This document shows positions 1 to 9,321 of a stretch of 64,000 nucleotides of DNA, in pieces (the stretch's first letter is position 1; the number at the start of each line of letters is the position of its first letter). Location: positions 434,001 to 498,000 of the forward strand of contig NZ_JAHWDQ010000003.1 of the NCBI RefSeq assembly GCF_019312595.1. The letters are read 5' to 3'. Origin of the DNA: Zhongshania aquimaris. Its GTDB lineage: Bacteria; Pseudomonadota; Gammaproteobacteria; Pseudomonadales; Spongiibacteraceae. The position numbers and the translations under genes were made by a program. A model generated the notes under the pieces. That model made no database searches and had not been told where the DNA came from. It was given only the letters and a program-made list of their open reading frames with translations.

Positions 1-1
1 C

Positions 2-895
2 AATGCGGGCCTGACCGGCCGCGCGTTTATCCCCTTGTTGTCTAGCTTTGCCTGCGCCATCCCCGGAATAATGGCAACTCGCAGCATTCAAGACCCGCGC
101 GACCGAATGACAACAATACTGGTGGCACCGCTGATGACCTGTTCCGCGCGGCTACCCGTCTACACCCTGCTGATCGCGGCGTTTATTCCAAGACAACAGG
201 TTGCTGGGCTGTTCAATCTTCAGGGCTTGGTGCTATTTGCGCTCTACTTTGCCGGCATTTTAAGCGCCTTGTTGGTGGCCTATATTATGAAATGGCTGCG
301 TCGCGATAAAAGCGAGCACGCTCTTCTAATGGAGCTGCCCGCCTATCGCATACCCAACCCACGCGACGTCGCCATGGGTTTAATGCAAAGGGCCAAGATT
401 TTTCTGCGCCGCGTGGGCGGTATTATTTTTGCGCTCACCGTTTTGCTATGGGCGTTCTGCACCTTTCCCAGTGCGCCAAGCGACTATGTCGGCACGGCGA
501 TCGACTACAGTATTGCCGGTCGCCTGGGGCAAATGATCTCTGTGGTATTTGAACCCATCGGCTTTAACTGGCAAATATGTATCGCGTTAATTCCGGGCTT
601 GGCGGCGCGTGAAGTGGCGGTGTCAGCTCTCGGCACCGTTTACGCCATGTCCGGCAGTGACGATATGATCAGCCAGAAACTTGGCGAATTAATCGCCCAA
701 CAATGGTCATTACCCACCGCCTTATCGCTATTGGCCTGGTTTGTTTTTGCACCGCAATGCATTTCGACGCTGGCGGTTATTCGCCGTGAAACCAACTCTT
801 GGCGGGTGATGGGCTTTGCCGTTTTTTATCTCTTTGCACTGGCGTACATAGCGTCATTTTTGGTTTTCCAACTCAGCACCGCGCTACTTAACTGA
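2..895 (+). CDS. feoB: Ferrous iron transport protein B, C-terminal part (truncated by window edge)
   Basis: These are the last 297 residues of FeoB, the inner-membrane permease for Fe2+. The reading frame is open from base 2, so the gene starts outside the window, and the N-terminal G-protein domain is not seen. The visible part opens with the conserved FeoB gate stretch GRAFIPLLSSFACAIPG, which carries the Cys linked to iron passage. A cytoplasmic loop follows (KSEHALLMELPAYRIP, typical of FeoB), then further hydrophobic segments and the GLAAREVAVSALGT motif of the second gate repeat. The TGA is followed ten bases later by a small Cys-rich partner gene, so the two are probably cotranscribed. 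FeoA is probably upstream, outside the window. Confidence 0.95.
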   Translation, partial: NAGLTGRAFIPLLSSFACAIPGIMATRSIQDPRDRMTTILVAPLMTCSARLPVYTLLIAAFIPRQQVAGLFNLQGLVLFALYFAGILSALLVAYIMKWLRRDKSEHALLMELPAYRIPNPRDVAMGLMQRAKIFLRRVGGIIFALTVLLWAFCTFPSAPSDYVGTAIDYSIAGRLGQMISVVFEPIGFNWQICIALIPGLAAREVAVSALGTVYAMSGSDDMISQKLGELIAQQWSLPTALSLLAWFVFAPQCISTLAVIRRETNSWRVMGFAVFYLFALAYIASFLVFQLSTALLN

Positions 896-905
896 CGAGG
901 CGAAG

Positions 906-1217
906 ATGTTCCAAGACACGATTCAATATTTCATACTCTCTTCCATTCTGCTAGTCAGCTTGGCTATCAGCCTGCGCCATCTCTTCCCGCAGCTAACAGG
1001 CTTGTATCTCGACAAACTCGCCAATCTGTTACTGCAGCCGCAACGCGCCGCCGTATTTCATTTCGCCGGCAAACGGCTGCGCCTAAACCAACTCAAAGCG
1101 GGTAGCTGCGGCAGCAGTGGCTGTAGTAGTTGTCAGGCATGCGGCCAAGCACTCTCGCAAAATGACGGTGATGGGGAGCAAATTCTTAGCGTTAAAATAA
1201 ATACCAGCGGGAATTAA
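906..1217 (+). CDS. Small Cys-rich membrane protein downstream of feoB
   Basis: A 103-residue protein with one N-terminal membrane segment (about residues 8-28) and a C-terminal cluster of cysteines (CGSSGCSSCQAC, about residues 68-79). Genes for small Cys-rich proteins often follow feoB, where they are thought to replace or assist FeoC, perhaps by binding iron or a cluster near the permease mouth. The start ATG has an AGGCGAAG ribosome binding site overlapping the feoB stop region, which supports cotranscription. The name rests on position and Cys pattern; the exact family (FeoB-associated Cys-rich or DUF6587-like) was not tested. Confidence 0.7.
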   Translation: MFQDTIQYFILSSILLVSLAISLRHLFPQLTGLYLDKLANLLLQPQRAAVFHFAGKRLRLNQLKAGSCGSSGCSSCQACGQALSQNDGDGEQILSVKINTSGN

Positions 1218-1240
1218 ATTAGAACTTCGGTACAGGTCGC

Positions 1241-2083
1241 CTAAACGGCAGCATAACCACGCGGAGTCACGAGTAAGTTAATAAAACCCTCGTTGCTTGG
1301 CTCTTGCGCCAGCTCCTCAACCCAGTCACTCAAGTGCTTGGCTTGCGCGGGAATCAATCGATGTTCGATGTGATCGATAATGTGGTACTGCATTCCAAAA
1401 CTCTCTAGCAATTCGATAAGCTGATGGCCATCAGCTCCCGAATGGCGAATCCCGTAAGGGCAAAATTCCAAAATAATACAGAGGTGCTCGCTATTGGCAG
1501 CAATGAGATTCCGCAGTCCATTTACCACAAAATACTCGGCGCCCTGAGTATCTATTTTTAAAAAATCTATATGTTGGGTTTGGGGTTCAAGGTGTTGATC
1601 GCCGTGCACCAACCGAATAGAACGGCTATGGCGTTCACCGCCGTCCGAATAAATACGATGGTCACCAAAGTTATCAGACGACAGAAACAACTTGCCGTCT
1701 TCGTTGCGGTCACTTAGTGCTAAAGGATGAAGCACCACGTTGTCCAACTGATTCAGGCTGACGTTTTCCTGTAACAAGGCAAAGTTCTCGACGTCCGGCT
1801 CGTAAGCTATAACTTGGCCTTCTTGCCCTGCAATCGAGCTGGCCAATAAAGTGTAATAACCGATATTGGCACCGATATCGAGAAAGACCCCACTGGGGCG
1901 AAAGTGGGTGACGACGAGATGGGTTTCGTAGGGTTCCCAGCACTGCTCATTACGCAGCTTTTCAGAAATGATGGTGTCGTTTGCGCCGTGAACATTCATT
2001 GTCAGCCGCTTACCCAAACCCGATATATTAAGTTCAACGAGCTGCGCGGCGCCGTTCGCCTGAATCTGATTATTATCAGCCAT
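1241..2083 (-). CDS. FkbM family methyltransferase
   Basis: A 280-residue SAM-dependent methyltransferase of the FkbM family, which usually O-methylates sugars or small natural products. The SAM-binding motif I is FLDIGANIGYYTLL (residues 68-80), motif II is the acidic VIAYEPDVENF (91-101), and FLKIDTQGAEYFVVNGL is the family's post-II signature. I place the start at the ATG at 2083, because TAGGGTAGGGATA stands just before it and an upstream start would run into the dioxygenase gene. That gene ends ten bases upstream, so the two form an operon. The substrate cannot be told from the sequence. Confidence 0.85.
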   Translation of the reverse strand: MADNNQIQANGAAQLVELNISGLGKRLTMNVHGANDTIISEKLRNEQCWEPYETHLVVTHFRPSGVFLDIGANIGYYTLLASSIAGQEGQVIAYEPDVENFALLQENVSLNQLDNVVLHPLALSDRNEDGKLFLSSDNFGDHRIYSDGGERHSRSIRLVHGDQHLEPQTQHIDFLKIDTQGAEYFVVNGLRNLIAANSEHLCIILEFCPYGIRHSGADGHQLIELLESFGMQYHIIDHIEHRLIPAQAKHLSDWVEELAQEPSNEGFINLLVTPRGYAAV

Positions 2084-2093
2084 TATCCCTACC

Positions 2094-2963
2094 CTATGTG
2101 AAATTCGGGTAGTCAGCCCAGTAGTATTGCAGGTTGGCATTCTGCCAGTTTGCATAAATTTGCGGCCAACTTAAGCCATCGATGCGCCAGCCGTGATGCG
2201 GCTCCAAATTACTGGAGAATACCGGTGCGCCGTAGTCACAAAAGCGAGTGTCGACACTCATTCGCACAACCGCGTCGCTAATGTTGGGCTGCGCGGCGTG
2301 CACGGTAAACGCGTTGAATATAATGACGTCGCCTTGACTCACATCAGACACATGCCACGTATTTTCGTCCGGGTAAATCTCGCACTGAACATTGCCGACA
2401 CCAGGAGATTTTACGACTTCCCGCATACCGCGTTTATGCGAAGCAGGCAGTATTTTGAGGCGGCCCATTTCAGTTGAAATATCATGCAGAGCAACCCAGA
2501 TACCCGCCATGGTGCTCGGCGCAACATGAGAGCGGGCATCCTGATGGGGCGGCGTTTCGTAACCGACCTTTTTGGGCGTTGATATTCGCGCCATTTTCAT
2601 GGGGTATACAAATACCTCACTGTTACTGACGGTGCGCATCAGCTGCAGAAGATGAGGATCGTGGAAGAAACCATGAAAAGATTCCAAGGCTTGGATTTTA
2701 GGATATACCTCGTCCCAAATCCCATCGGTTTCTACAAAGGCGTCACCGGTAAGCACGGGCAATTGCCGGGATTCATCCAGCGCGACGTGAGGCGATAAGC
2801 GAGAGAGGATATCGCCTAGCAAGGCTTCACATTTTGAGGCGGCCGCATATTGTTTGAAATAGAGATAACCCCACTCCTGAAACCGGCTGCGAAGAATTTC
2901 CGGCGCCTCATTGACGTCGGAAACGATAAGTGCTTGATCACTGGCCATGAAGATGGATGCCAA
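2094..2963 (-). CDS. Phytanoyl-CoA dioxygenase (PhyH) family Fe(II)/2-oxoglutarate oxygenase
   Basis: A 289-residue protein with the PhyH fold signature. Iron ligands are H140 and D142 in PPHQDARSH and H222 in TVHAAQPN; an Arg at 234 or 240 is placed to hold 2-oxoglutarate. Family members hydroxylate acyl-CoAs or natural products. The downstream FkbM methyltransferase makes a hydroxylate-then-methylate pair plausible, which is inference. A second in-frame ATG at 2948 is an equally possible start; neither has a strong ribosome binding site. The stretch upstream to 3228 shows no gene. Confidence 0.85.
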   Translation of the reverse strand: MASIFMASDQALIVSDVNEAPEILRSRFQEWGYLYFKQYAAASKCEALLGDILSRLSPHVALDESRQLPVLTGDAFVETDGIWDEVYPKIQALESFHGFFHDPHLLQLMRTVSNSEVFVYPMKMARISTPKKVGYETPPHQDARSHVAPSTMAGIWVALHDISTEMGRLKILPASHKRGMREVVKSPGVGNVQCEIYPDENTWHVSDVSQGDVIIFNAFTVHAAQPNISDAVVRMSVDTRFCDYGAPVFSSNLEPHHGWRIDGLSWPQIYANWQNANLQYYWADYPNFT

Positions 2964-3228
2964 TTAAGTAAGGGGATTTAGCGTAAAATAATCCCTCCGA
3001 TTTTACGCAAGTCAGAATCGGAACGCTAATATTTATCTATTAACATCTAGACAGGTAATTGCTCTTCTATCCTGGCCGCGACAACATGCGCCCACCATCG
3101 TCGGACAGCAGATTAGTGGCTACTAGATCTTATGTCTGTAGCGCGAATTAAAATGTCACACCTTCCCTGGCGTGACGTTCAGTCAGGCTCGGGAGCCTCA
3201 CTAAACTCTTTTAAAAGACGTATTACAC

Positions 3229-5058
3229 TCAAGGCGCCGCTGCGTTCTCGACCGGCGTCAAACTTAGAGTCCAATCAAACACATCTTCATCAAAATCCCC
3301 ACCGACACAGATCAAAATTTCTGAGCACGGCGATTGACCTGAAATGGTAATTTGCTGAGTAATGGGGTCGACTGTATACGTATCGATCCTGGCATTAGGA
3401 TCTTCGACAACGTCTTGCGGCACTAAAAACCCGGCATTGTCGTACAAGGTTTCGTTATACTTCGGTGTAAATAAACGCATCATATCCCGAAGCGTTATTT
3501 GTTGCTGATCCTGTAGCAATGTAAATCCGCTAGCAGCGGCGTACTCATAATCGTCATCACAGGGTACTTGAGTGCCATCAAAGTTAGTAATATCAGGCGT
3601 TCGCTTATCATTTTGCACACCGATCAATGTCGCCTCATGTCCGCGCCACAACCCCGTTTCACCACGCCGCTCTTCCCAGGTGATGTCGCCAACAAAACTT
3701 ACTTCTGATTGGTAATTGCAGCCCGCGCTAGATTCAATGGGAGGGTATTCGCTGCGCTGATTATATGCGGTAAAGGTAAGATGCACTTTTTGTGCGGGCA
3801 AGACTTTAGCTTCTTCAAAGCTCGACGAAATAGCAGGAAAACTATGCACGATACTCGGGTTAGTAACAGAAACATTCGCTAAATTGAATATAAAGAACTT
3901 AACTTCTACTTTTTTCCACGCGGTGAGATTTGAATAATTCAGATCTAAAGCCTGTAGTGGCAGCCAAAGACTGGTTCTATTCGCGTCACTATAAAACGCC
4001 CCCAGCACACCTACTTCGTCCCACACTACGGCGTTATTCACAAGTATCGTGCCTCGCCACTCATCGGGATCGACTAATGTGGTGACCGTGTATTCACTGC
4101 CGTCTGACGAGGTGCCGGTAATGCGGTAGGCAAGCCCCAGGCTCTCGTCTAGCAGCTTCGCTCGATCTAAACCAAACAAGTTTATTTTCAGTTGCGGATT
4201 ATCGCTGAGAACATCATCTACCCAGATATAGGATTGGGCTATGCCGATACCGCTCTGGCTAGTATCTGACGCCGTAAAATCAAAGAAAGGCTGCGCGCCA
4301 TAGGGCAAGTCATACCGTGGCAGTGATTGACCATCTGCCAAGGTATCAATGGTCACTGCCTCGGCATTATCGTCTTCCGCATCGTACACATTTGAATAAT
4401 AGGTCCTGCCGCCGATATGCGCATTAAAGGCCGGTATTGGCAGGCCTCGCTGCGCTTTTGCATACTCACTATTAATTGACTGGCTTAAATGCTCGAACGC
4501 ATCTGCAGCTGGCACAAGCTCATCAATGCTCAAGGAAGCCAGTAGCGCGAGCACATCTTCATGAGCAGCGAAATTCGCATCGCTGAAATCGAGACCGTCG
4601 GCAGCGACACTAGTCAAGACATCAGCAGTTTCGCTTGAAACTTCAATACCGTTGACTGGATCCGCGTCATTGTCCAGCGTTTGCAAAAGACGTGCGAGGT
4701 TGATAACGGCGGTATCGGACAGGTCTGTCGTGCCGAATAATTCAAGTGGCGTGATTAATTCGCCACCTTCCGACTTGCCGATGAACGATTCGCCAATATA
4801 AAAGCTTATTTCCTGGCCTTGCAAATAGGTGAACTTACCATCGGCATCTGTAGTGCCTGATGTGGATGCGGTTTTATAGGTAAGCCCTGACACTGAACTA
4901 TCAATAAAAAAGCCGCTTAATGGCGTTTCAATATCCGGAATCGGGTTTGGTTCTGGATCGGGAACTGATGGAGGTGAAGCGCCGCCTCCCGAGGAACCAC
5001 CGCCACACGCGGTAATTAGCAGCATCAGATTCATTGCGCTTAACAACTTAATATTCAT
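3229..5058 (-). CDS. Large secreted lipoprotein of unknown function
   Basis: A 609-residue protein starting with a lipoprotein signal (LLITAC, lipid-modified Cys at about residue 18), then a Gly/Ser linker GGGSSGGG and a Pro-rich spacer (PSVPDPEPNPIPD). Next comes a module of the type DSSVSGLTYKTAS...TDADGKFTYLQGQ (about residues 52-90), common at the N-terminus of surface lipoproteins. The remaining 450 residues look like an extracellular, beta-rich, acidic protein that I do not recognise. It is probably anchored in the outer membrane. The gene stands alone, with a 358-base gap on its upstream side. A small plus-strand frame near 3132-3350 overlaps its 3' end and is probably not a gene. Confidence 0.75.
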   Translation of the reverse strand: MNIKLLSAMNLMLLITACGGGSSGGGASPPSVPDPEPNPIPDIETPLSGFFIDSSVSGLTYKTASTSGTTDADGKFTYLQGQEISFYIGESFIGKSEGGELITPLELFGTTDLSDTAVINLARLLQTLDNDADPVNGIEVSSETADVLTSVAADGLDFSDANFAAHEDVLALLASLSIDELVPAADAFEHLSQSINSEYAKAQRGLPIPAFNAHIGGRTYYSNVYDAEDDNAEAVTIDTLADGQSLPRYDLPYGAQPFFDFTASDTSQSGIGIAQSYIWVDDVLSDNPQLKINLFGLDRAKLLDESLGLAYRITGTSSDGSEYTVTTLVDPDEWRGTILVNNAVVWDEVGVLGAFYSDANRTSLWLPLQALDLNYSNLTAWKKVEVKFFIFNLANVSVTNPSIVHSFPAISSSFEEAKVLPAQKVHLTFTAYNQRSEYPPIESSAGCNYQSEVSFVGDITWEERRGETGLWRGHEATLIGVQNDKRTPDITNFDGTQVPCDDDYEYAAASGFTLLQDQQQITLRDMMRLFTPKYNETLYDNAGFLVPQDVVEDPNARIDTYTVDPITQQITISGQSPCSEILICVGGDFDEDVFDWTLSLTPVENAAAP

Positions 5059-5416
5059 GATCTACATCTCGATATTTTATCGTACTGTCAGAATACGAAG
5101 ACCCCAGACATGTGGGCAGCAATTATAAGAGTCGTTAGAATATGTGTTTCATCCAAAAAGATGAAAATGGCTATGCGTTGTAATATCAGAAGAAAACACC
5201 GCGATTAACTGTATGTTTTTTGCACAGAAAGCCACATCTGCCAGCAGAGCACACAAACTATAAAGACAATTAAGCATTTGTTATAAATAGATTTTTAATT
5301 TACTTCGGCTTAAGTATTGAGTTATAACACTCAGGCCTTTCATCTATCTGGATGGAATATACATTTCAATAGCCGGCTCCGGGCGCCGGCTGATATTGCG
5401 GTAGAAGTGAGACGTA
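5059..5416. other. Intergenic region between divergent lipoprotein and LuxR genes
   Basis: This 358-base AT-rich stretch lies between the leftward lipoprotein gene and the rightward LuxR-type gene, so it should hold both promoters. I cannot pick a convincing -35/-10 pair. The only clear structure is a GC-rich hairpin near the right end, listed separately. No coding frame of useful length is seen. Confidence 0.6.
5371..5391 (+). promoter_or_regulatory. GC-rich hairpin just upstream of the LuxR-type gene
   Basis: Perfect 7-base arms AGCCGGC and GCCGGCT enclose a 7-base loop, in otherwise AT-rich DNA. It ends 25 bases before the GTG start of the regulator gene and has no T-run, so it is not an ordinary terminator. 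It could be a protein-binding operator or a structure in the 5' leader. The role is inferred from position only. Confidence 0.4.
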
Positions 5417-6514
5417 GTGGAAACCCTGAACAAATTAACAAACCTGGTTTACCAAGCGGCACTCAATAGCGATTGGCACTCATTCTTAAATGAACTAATG
5501 ACAGCAACCCAATCAAATATCGGCTGGCTGGTCATGACAGACCAGCACAGCTCAAGCCCTTTTTTCTCAGAATTTATTTCGACCGAAGACGGCTTCGACC
5601 ACGATCTTTTTTTAAATCAATACATGCCCAGAATCGCCGAAGACCCCTTCTATGTTCACTCGCTCGATCAAACCGAATCAGCCTGTTTTCGAGGTTCTGA
5701 TATAGTCTCTACAGAAAAATTGCCCAGCTACAGTTTATATCCACTGTTTGAGCAAGCAGGCTGTGAACATGTACTGGCCACCATTCCTGTAAGAGACAAC
5801 GACTTAAACTCATTCACCGTGATGAACAGGCATAAGTTTAAAGAGGACTACTCCGTCGAGGATGTTCGCCTTATGGAAATGATGACACCACACATAAATC
5901 GCGCCTTTCATTTACACAATCTACTTTTACGCCAGCAACAGCAGATTTCGCTATATCAGGCAATTCTAGAGAAAAACCCAAACGCACTTATATTGTTGGA
6001 CGATAAATTAAATCTAAAAATCACCAATAATGCAGCTAGTCACCTGTTACAAAATCAAAGTATTTTATTGGAAAGAAACGGTAAACTAAACTGCAAGAAT
6101 GCATCGCACTTTAATCAAGTAAAGGAGTTTGTCGGCGCGACAATGGCATGGATACAAGCCAAAGCACCTGACCCCTTATCAATTCAATTAAGAGATGACG
6201 AAGACGCCCTGCGCCTTACAGCATACCCGGTGCACGCCGAAAGTGATTTTAATAATTACACTGATATGTGCTGTGTTATAGAAATAACAACCAGCAAACA
6301 ACCTGATTGGTCACGAGTAAGTCAGGATTTGGATTTAACACCTAAAGAATTAAGGACGGTAAAACTTCTTTACAGCGGCATGGATTTGCACGGCATTGCA
6401 GCTCACGCGCACGTTTCGTTTAACACAGTAAAATCACAGTTGATGGCGGTCTATCGAAAAACCAATTTCAATAGCCAGCGCGAGCTCATGGCGAATTTAA
6501 TTCAATATATTTAA
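5417..6514 (+). CDS. LuxR-type HTH transcriptional regulator
   Basis: A 365-residue protein. The last 65 residues form a LuxR/GerE-type helix-turn-helix (LDLTPKELRTVKLLYSGMD, then VSFNTVKSQLMAVYRKTNF). The N-terminal 170 residues look like a GAF- or PAS-like sensor, and the middle (about 180-290) resembles a PAS fold (NPNALILLDDKLNLKITNNAA). No receiver aspartate or autoinducer-binding domain is evident, so the signal is unknown. The start is a GTG with GAAGTGAG eight bases before. The gene faces away from the lipoprotein gene and converges with the hydrolase gene; regulating the lipoprotein is possible but unproven. Confidence 0.85.
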   Translation: METLNKLTNLVYQAALNSDWHSFLNELMTATQSNIGWLVMTDQHSSSPFFSEFISTEDGFDHDLFLNQYMPRIAEDPFYVHSLDQTESACFRGSDIVSTEKLPSYSLYPLFEQAGCEHVLATIPVRDNDLNSFTVMNRHKFKEDYSVEDVRLMEMMTPHINRAFHLHNLLLRQQQQISLYQAILEKNPNALILLDDKLNLKITNNAASHLLQNQSILLERNGKLNCKNASHFNQVKEFVGATMAWIQAKAPDPLSIQLRDDEDALRLTAYPVHAESDFNNYTDMCCVIEITTSKQPDWSRVSQDLDLTPKELRTVKLLYSGMDLHGIAAHAHVSFNTVKSQLMAVYRKTNFNSQRELMANLIQYI

Positions 6515-6550
6515 CTGGCCGCATTCGCAATTCAACAGCCAAAATTAGAT

Positions 6551-7450
6551 TTACTGTGCAGTAGATGCACGCTGCACATGCCCCAATATTAAGCCCACCA
6601 GCTTTTCTAAAAGCGCCTCGGGCAAGTCGTGCCCCATTCCCGCAACCAATTCCAGGCGCGCATTAGGAATTCGACGGGCGGTATCTTTCGCCCCTCTCAG
6701 CGGCAGCATTGGATCTTTGTCTCCATGTATCACTAGTGTTGGCACTTTGATGTTGCGGAGTTTTTTTCTACGACTACCGCTCGCCATAATAGCCGCCATA
6801 TGCCGGGCTTTTCCCGCAGGATAATGAGCGCGCTCGTAAGCCGCTTCAATTCTTACGCGCAATTGCTGCACTGGATCACCGAATTTGGGACTAGAAATTA
6901 ATTGCCATGTTTTTAAAGAGTGGGCTATTTGCGCATCGCGATCTGGGGCGGCTTTATTCAATATATGCCAGAGTATTTTAGGTTTCATTCCCCCGTAGCT
7001 GGAACTCGACATTAATGACACCAAGGAGTTGACGCGCTCCGGATAATTTACAGCGAGCAATTGGGCGATCATACCGCCCATCGACGCGCCAACAATATGA
7101 GCGCTGGAAATACTTAAGGCATCTAGCAAGGCAACCGTATCGGCTGTCATATCATCTAAGGTGTAGGCGACCTTGAGAGGCAGTTTAATCTGCTGGCGCA
7201 GCCGCAGGGCAATAACATTCGGAACCGCTGCGTCATTCAATTTGGTCGATAATCCAACGTCGCGATTATCAAAACGAATAACGCGATAGCCACCATCCGC
7301 CAAGCGGTGGCAGAAGGATTCCGGCCACACAATTAACTGACTCGCATAACCCATAATGAGCAAAATGACGGGGGCATCTGGCGCGCCGATTTCTTCGTAG
7401 GCCATTTCAATGCCTTCGCTTACGGCAATGCGGCTGCGCGTCCACTCCAT
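6551..7450 (-). CDS. Alpha/beta hydrolase
   Basis: A 299-residue alpha/beta-fold hydrolase. The nucleophile elbow is GASMGG, the acid is in HGDKDPMLP and the base in GMGHDLPEA, giving a complete Ser-Asp-His triad. The oxyanion region is LIMGYASQLIVWP. Such enzymes act as esterases or lactonases; the substrate cannot be told. I chose the ATG at 7450 because AGGGG lies nine bases before it; the ATG three codons upstream directly abuts that AGGGG. It converges with the LuxR-type gene, 36 bases apart. Confidence 0.85.
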   Translation of the reverse strand: MEWTRSRIAVSEGIEMAYEEIGAPDAPVILLIMGYASQLIVWPESFCHRLADGGYRVIRFDNRDVGLSTKLNDAAVPNVIALRLRQQIKLPLKVAYTLDDMTADTVALLDALSISSAHIVGASMGGMIAQLLAVNYPERVNSLVSLMSSSSYGGMKPKILWHILNKAAPDRDAQIAHSLKTWQLISSPKFGDPVQQLRVRIEAAYERAHYPAGKARHMAAIMASGSRRKKLRNIKVPTLVIHGDKDPMLPLRGAKDTARRIPNARLELVAGMGHDLPEALLEKLVGLILGHVQRASTAQ

Positions 7451-7560
7451 ACCAAACATCCCCTAATGATGAGAGCTGTAATAACAGCCATAGCTGCCTG
7501 AAAGGCCACTAAGAATATATTACATTGCTGGTACCGCTTTTAGGGAGTTTTGCGGGCAAT

Positions 7561-7965
7561 TTAGCGATTGTGGAGCACGTCGCTGTCGTGGTCTTTGAAG
7601 TAAATACGAAAGGGCCAATCGCGACTTTTACCAATGTAGACATAAAAACCATAACGATCTTCACTGTAATCTTTTACAAACTCATAGCGTGGCGGAACTG
7701 CGGCGTCGTCATCTGGTTTTAGCTCCGGCGCGGTAACCAGAATTTCCTCGATCTCCATTGCCGGCGAGTCACCTTTGCGCGGCACCGAGATCAACACACG
7801 GTATTCCCCCGACTTTTCACCTTGCTCCACAGCCTCAACCGTCACCCCCGTTTTCTCGTCTACAAAACCAACTTCCCCTTTAATATCTCCTGTTTCAGCG
7901 GCATTCGCCGTACAGCAAGTAGCACCGAATAAAAGGCATGCGGCGATAATTCGGAGCTGATTCAT
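7561..7965 (-). CDS. Small exported protein of unknown function
   Basis: A 134-residue protein with a typical Sec signal peptide (MNQLRIIAACLLFGATCCTANA, cut before ETGD), so it is probably periplasmic. The mature part is charged and acidic with no motif I know; it ends in an aromatic segment YGFYVYIGKSRDWPFRIYF. A good AGGAT ribosome binding site precedes the ATG. Its neighbour on the same strand, the alpha/beta hydrolase, is about 110 bases further on. Confidence 0.7.
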   Translation of the reverse strand: MNQLRIIAACLLFGATCCTANAAETGDIKGEVGFVDEKTGVTVEAVEQGEKSGEYRVLISVPRKGDSPAMEIEEILVTAPELKPDDDAAVPPRYEFVKDYSEDRYGFYVYIGKSRDWPFRIYFKDHDSDVLHNR

Positions 7966-8109
7966 TATAATATCCTATTGATTTCAAGAGAGTTCGAGTG
8001 ACGCTATGAGCCTGATGCTAACACCCATTGTCCATGACCGTTAAATAAAACCCAGTCTATTGCACTCAGTATAGATAGCTTTGACCTGCTGTCACTAAAT
8101 TGCAGCTAC

Positions 8110-8131
8110 AAAAAAGCCGCCCGTAGGCGGC
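8110..8131 (-). terminator. Intrinsic terminator of the acyl-CoA dehydrogenase operon
   Basis: Read on the minus strand, GCCGCC, a 4-base loop and GGCGGC are followed by a run of six T. It starts 23 bases beyond the stop of the 8154-9290 acyl-CoA dehydrogenase gene, as expected for a Rho-independent terminator. Confidence 0.85.
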
Positions 8132-8153
8132 TGAATAGCGAGAGGCTAATCTA

Positions 8154-9290
8154 CTAACTACAGAATGCCTCTCCTGCCGCTATACGCTTACCTAGCTTTG
8201 CTAAGGTTTTTGCAGAACTTCCCAGCGCCATTTCATTGTGGCGCAACCACGTGCAGTAACGCCAAAGCGGGTAATCCCTATCAATGCCAGTGCCGCCATG
8301 TAAATGCTGGGCAGCATAGCTGACGCGGTGACCGACATCGCCAGCCCAGATTTTGGCGATTTGTACTTCGTTTGTCGCGTCCAAGCCGCCGTCTAAGCGA
8401 CTAATCGCCTGATATGTGTTTAAGCGCAGACACTCAACATCTATGAAACAGTTTGCGGCCCGGTGACCCACCGCCTGAAAGGTAGAAATTAATACACCAA
8501 ATTGTTTACGCTCGGCGGTGTAAGACGCAGACATGCGCATGGCTTTGTCGCTCGCACCCAGCTGATGTGCACATAATGCCACGGTGCTGCGCTCTGCGAT
8601 CCACTGCATTGCCGCGCTACCGTCGCTACCCGCTGCTAATATATCGCCCGCGCCAATACGGACATTATCTAAGTGCAGCACGTATTGCGGCTCATAGCTT
8701 GTCACTTGCTGCGCGGTAAGACTTACACCCGCTGCTTTGGGGTCTAGTAATACAACAGCGATACCGTCATTGGTTCTGGCAGCCAACAGTATTCTATTGG
8801 CGATATGCGCAAACGGCACATTGGTCTTCTCGCCATTAAGGAGCAAACCATCACCGTCAGCACTGGCCGTCGTCAAATAGGGCTGTGCAGGGTCGTCGTT
8901 ATGAGCTTCGCACAATGCCGCCGTAAGCATCAGCTCACCACTAGCCACCCCTGGCAACCACTGCTGCTTTTGCGCCGTGCTGCCAAACTGCTGAATGGGT
9001 AATGCAGCTGAAATCAGGTGCGAAACTAACGGCAGTGGCGCAATGGTACGGCCCGCCTCTTCTACTAATAATCCCAGCTCGAAAAAGCCAAAGCCCATGC
9101 CGCCGTATTCTTCACTGACGGCCACGCCGAGCAAGCCGGCTTCAGCAAGCTTCTGCCACAACTCACGATCAAAGCGCTCTGCTTTATAATCGTCGTACTG
9201 ACTTAATTTCTCAGCACTTACATTCTCACTCAATATCTGGCGCGCCAAATTCTGTACGTCGCGCTGCTGCTCAGAAAATCCGAAATCCAT
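8154..9290 (-). CDS. Acyl-CoA dehydrogenase, second of an adjacent pair
   Basis: A 378-residue FAD acyl-CoA dehydrogenase with the usual order: alpha-helical N-domain (MDFGFSEQQRDVQNLARQ), beta middle domain and C-terminal four-helix domain (SYTAERKQFGVLISTFQAV; QHLHGGTGIDRDYPLWRY). It follows a second dehydrogenase gene by 31 bases. In steroid-degrading bacteria such neighbours often form alpha2beta2 heterotetramers (ChsE1/ChsE2 type) that act on bulky CoA thioesters. The opposite-strand DUF35-thiolase pair supports the same pathway. The exact substrate is inference. AGGA lies upstream of the ATG. Confidence 0.85.
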   Translation of the reverse strand: MDFGFSEQQRDVQNLARQILSENVSAEKLSQYDDYKAERFDRELWQKLAEAGLLGVAVSEEYGGMGFGFFELGLLVEEAGRTIAPLPLVSHLISAALPIQQFGSTAQKQQWLPGVASGELMLTAALCEAHNDDPAQPYLTTASADGDGLLLNGEKTNVPFAHIANRILLAARTNDGIAVVLLDPKAAGVSLTAQQVTSYEPQYVLHLDNVRIGAGDILAAGSDGSAAMQWIAERSTVALCAHQLGASDKAMRMSASYTAERKQFGVLISTFQAVGHRAANCFIDVECLRLNTYQAISRLDGGLDATNEVQIAKIWAGDVGHRVSYAAQHLHGGTGIDRDYPLWRYCTWLRHNEMALGSSAKTLAKLGKRIAAGEAFCS

Positions 9291-9321
9291 GATCTAATCC
9301 TCAATATCGTAATTCGCAGAA

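Noticed and set aside
3132-3350. 72-codon plus-strand frame before and over the lipoprotein gene end
   Set aside because: It overlaps the 3' end of a well-supported gene and has a basic, low-complexity composition with no motif.
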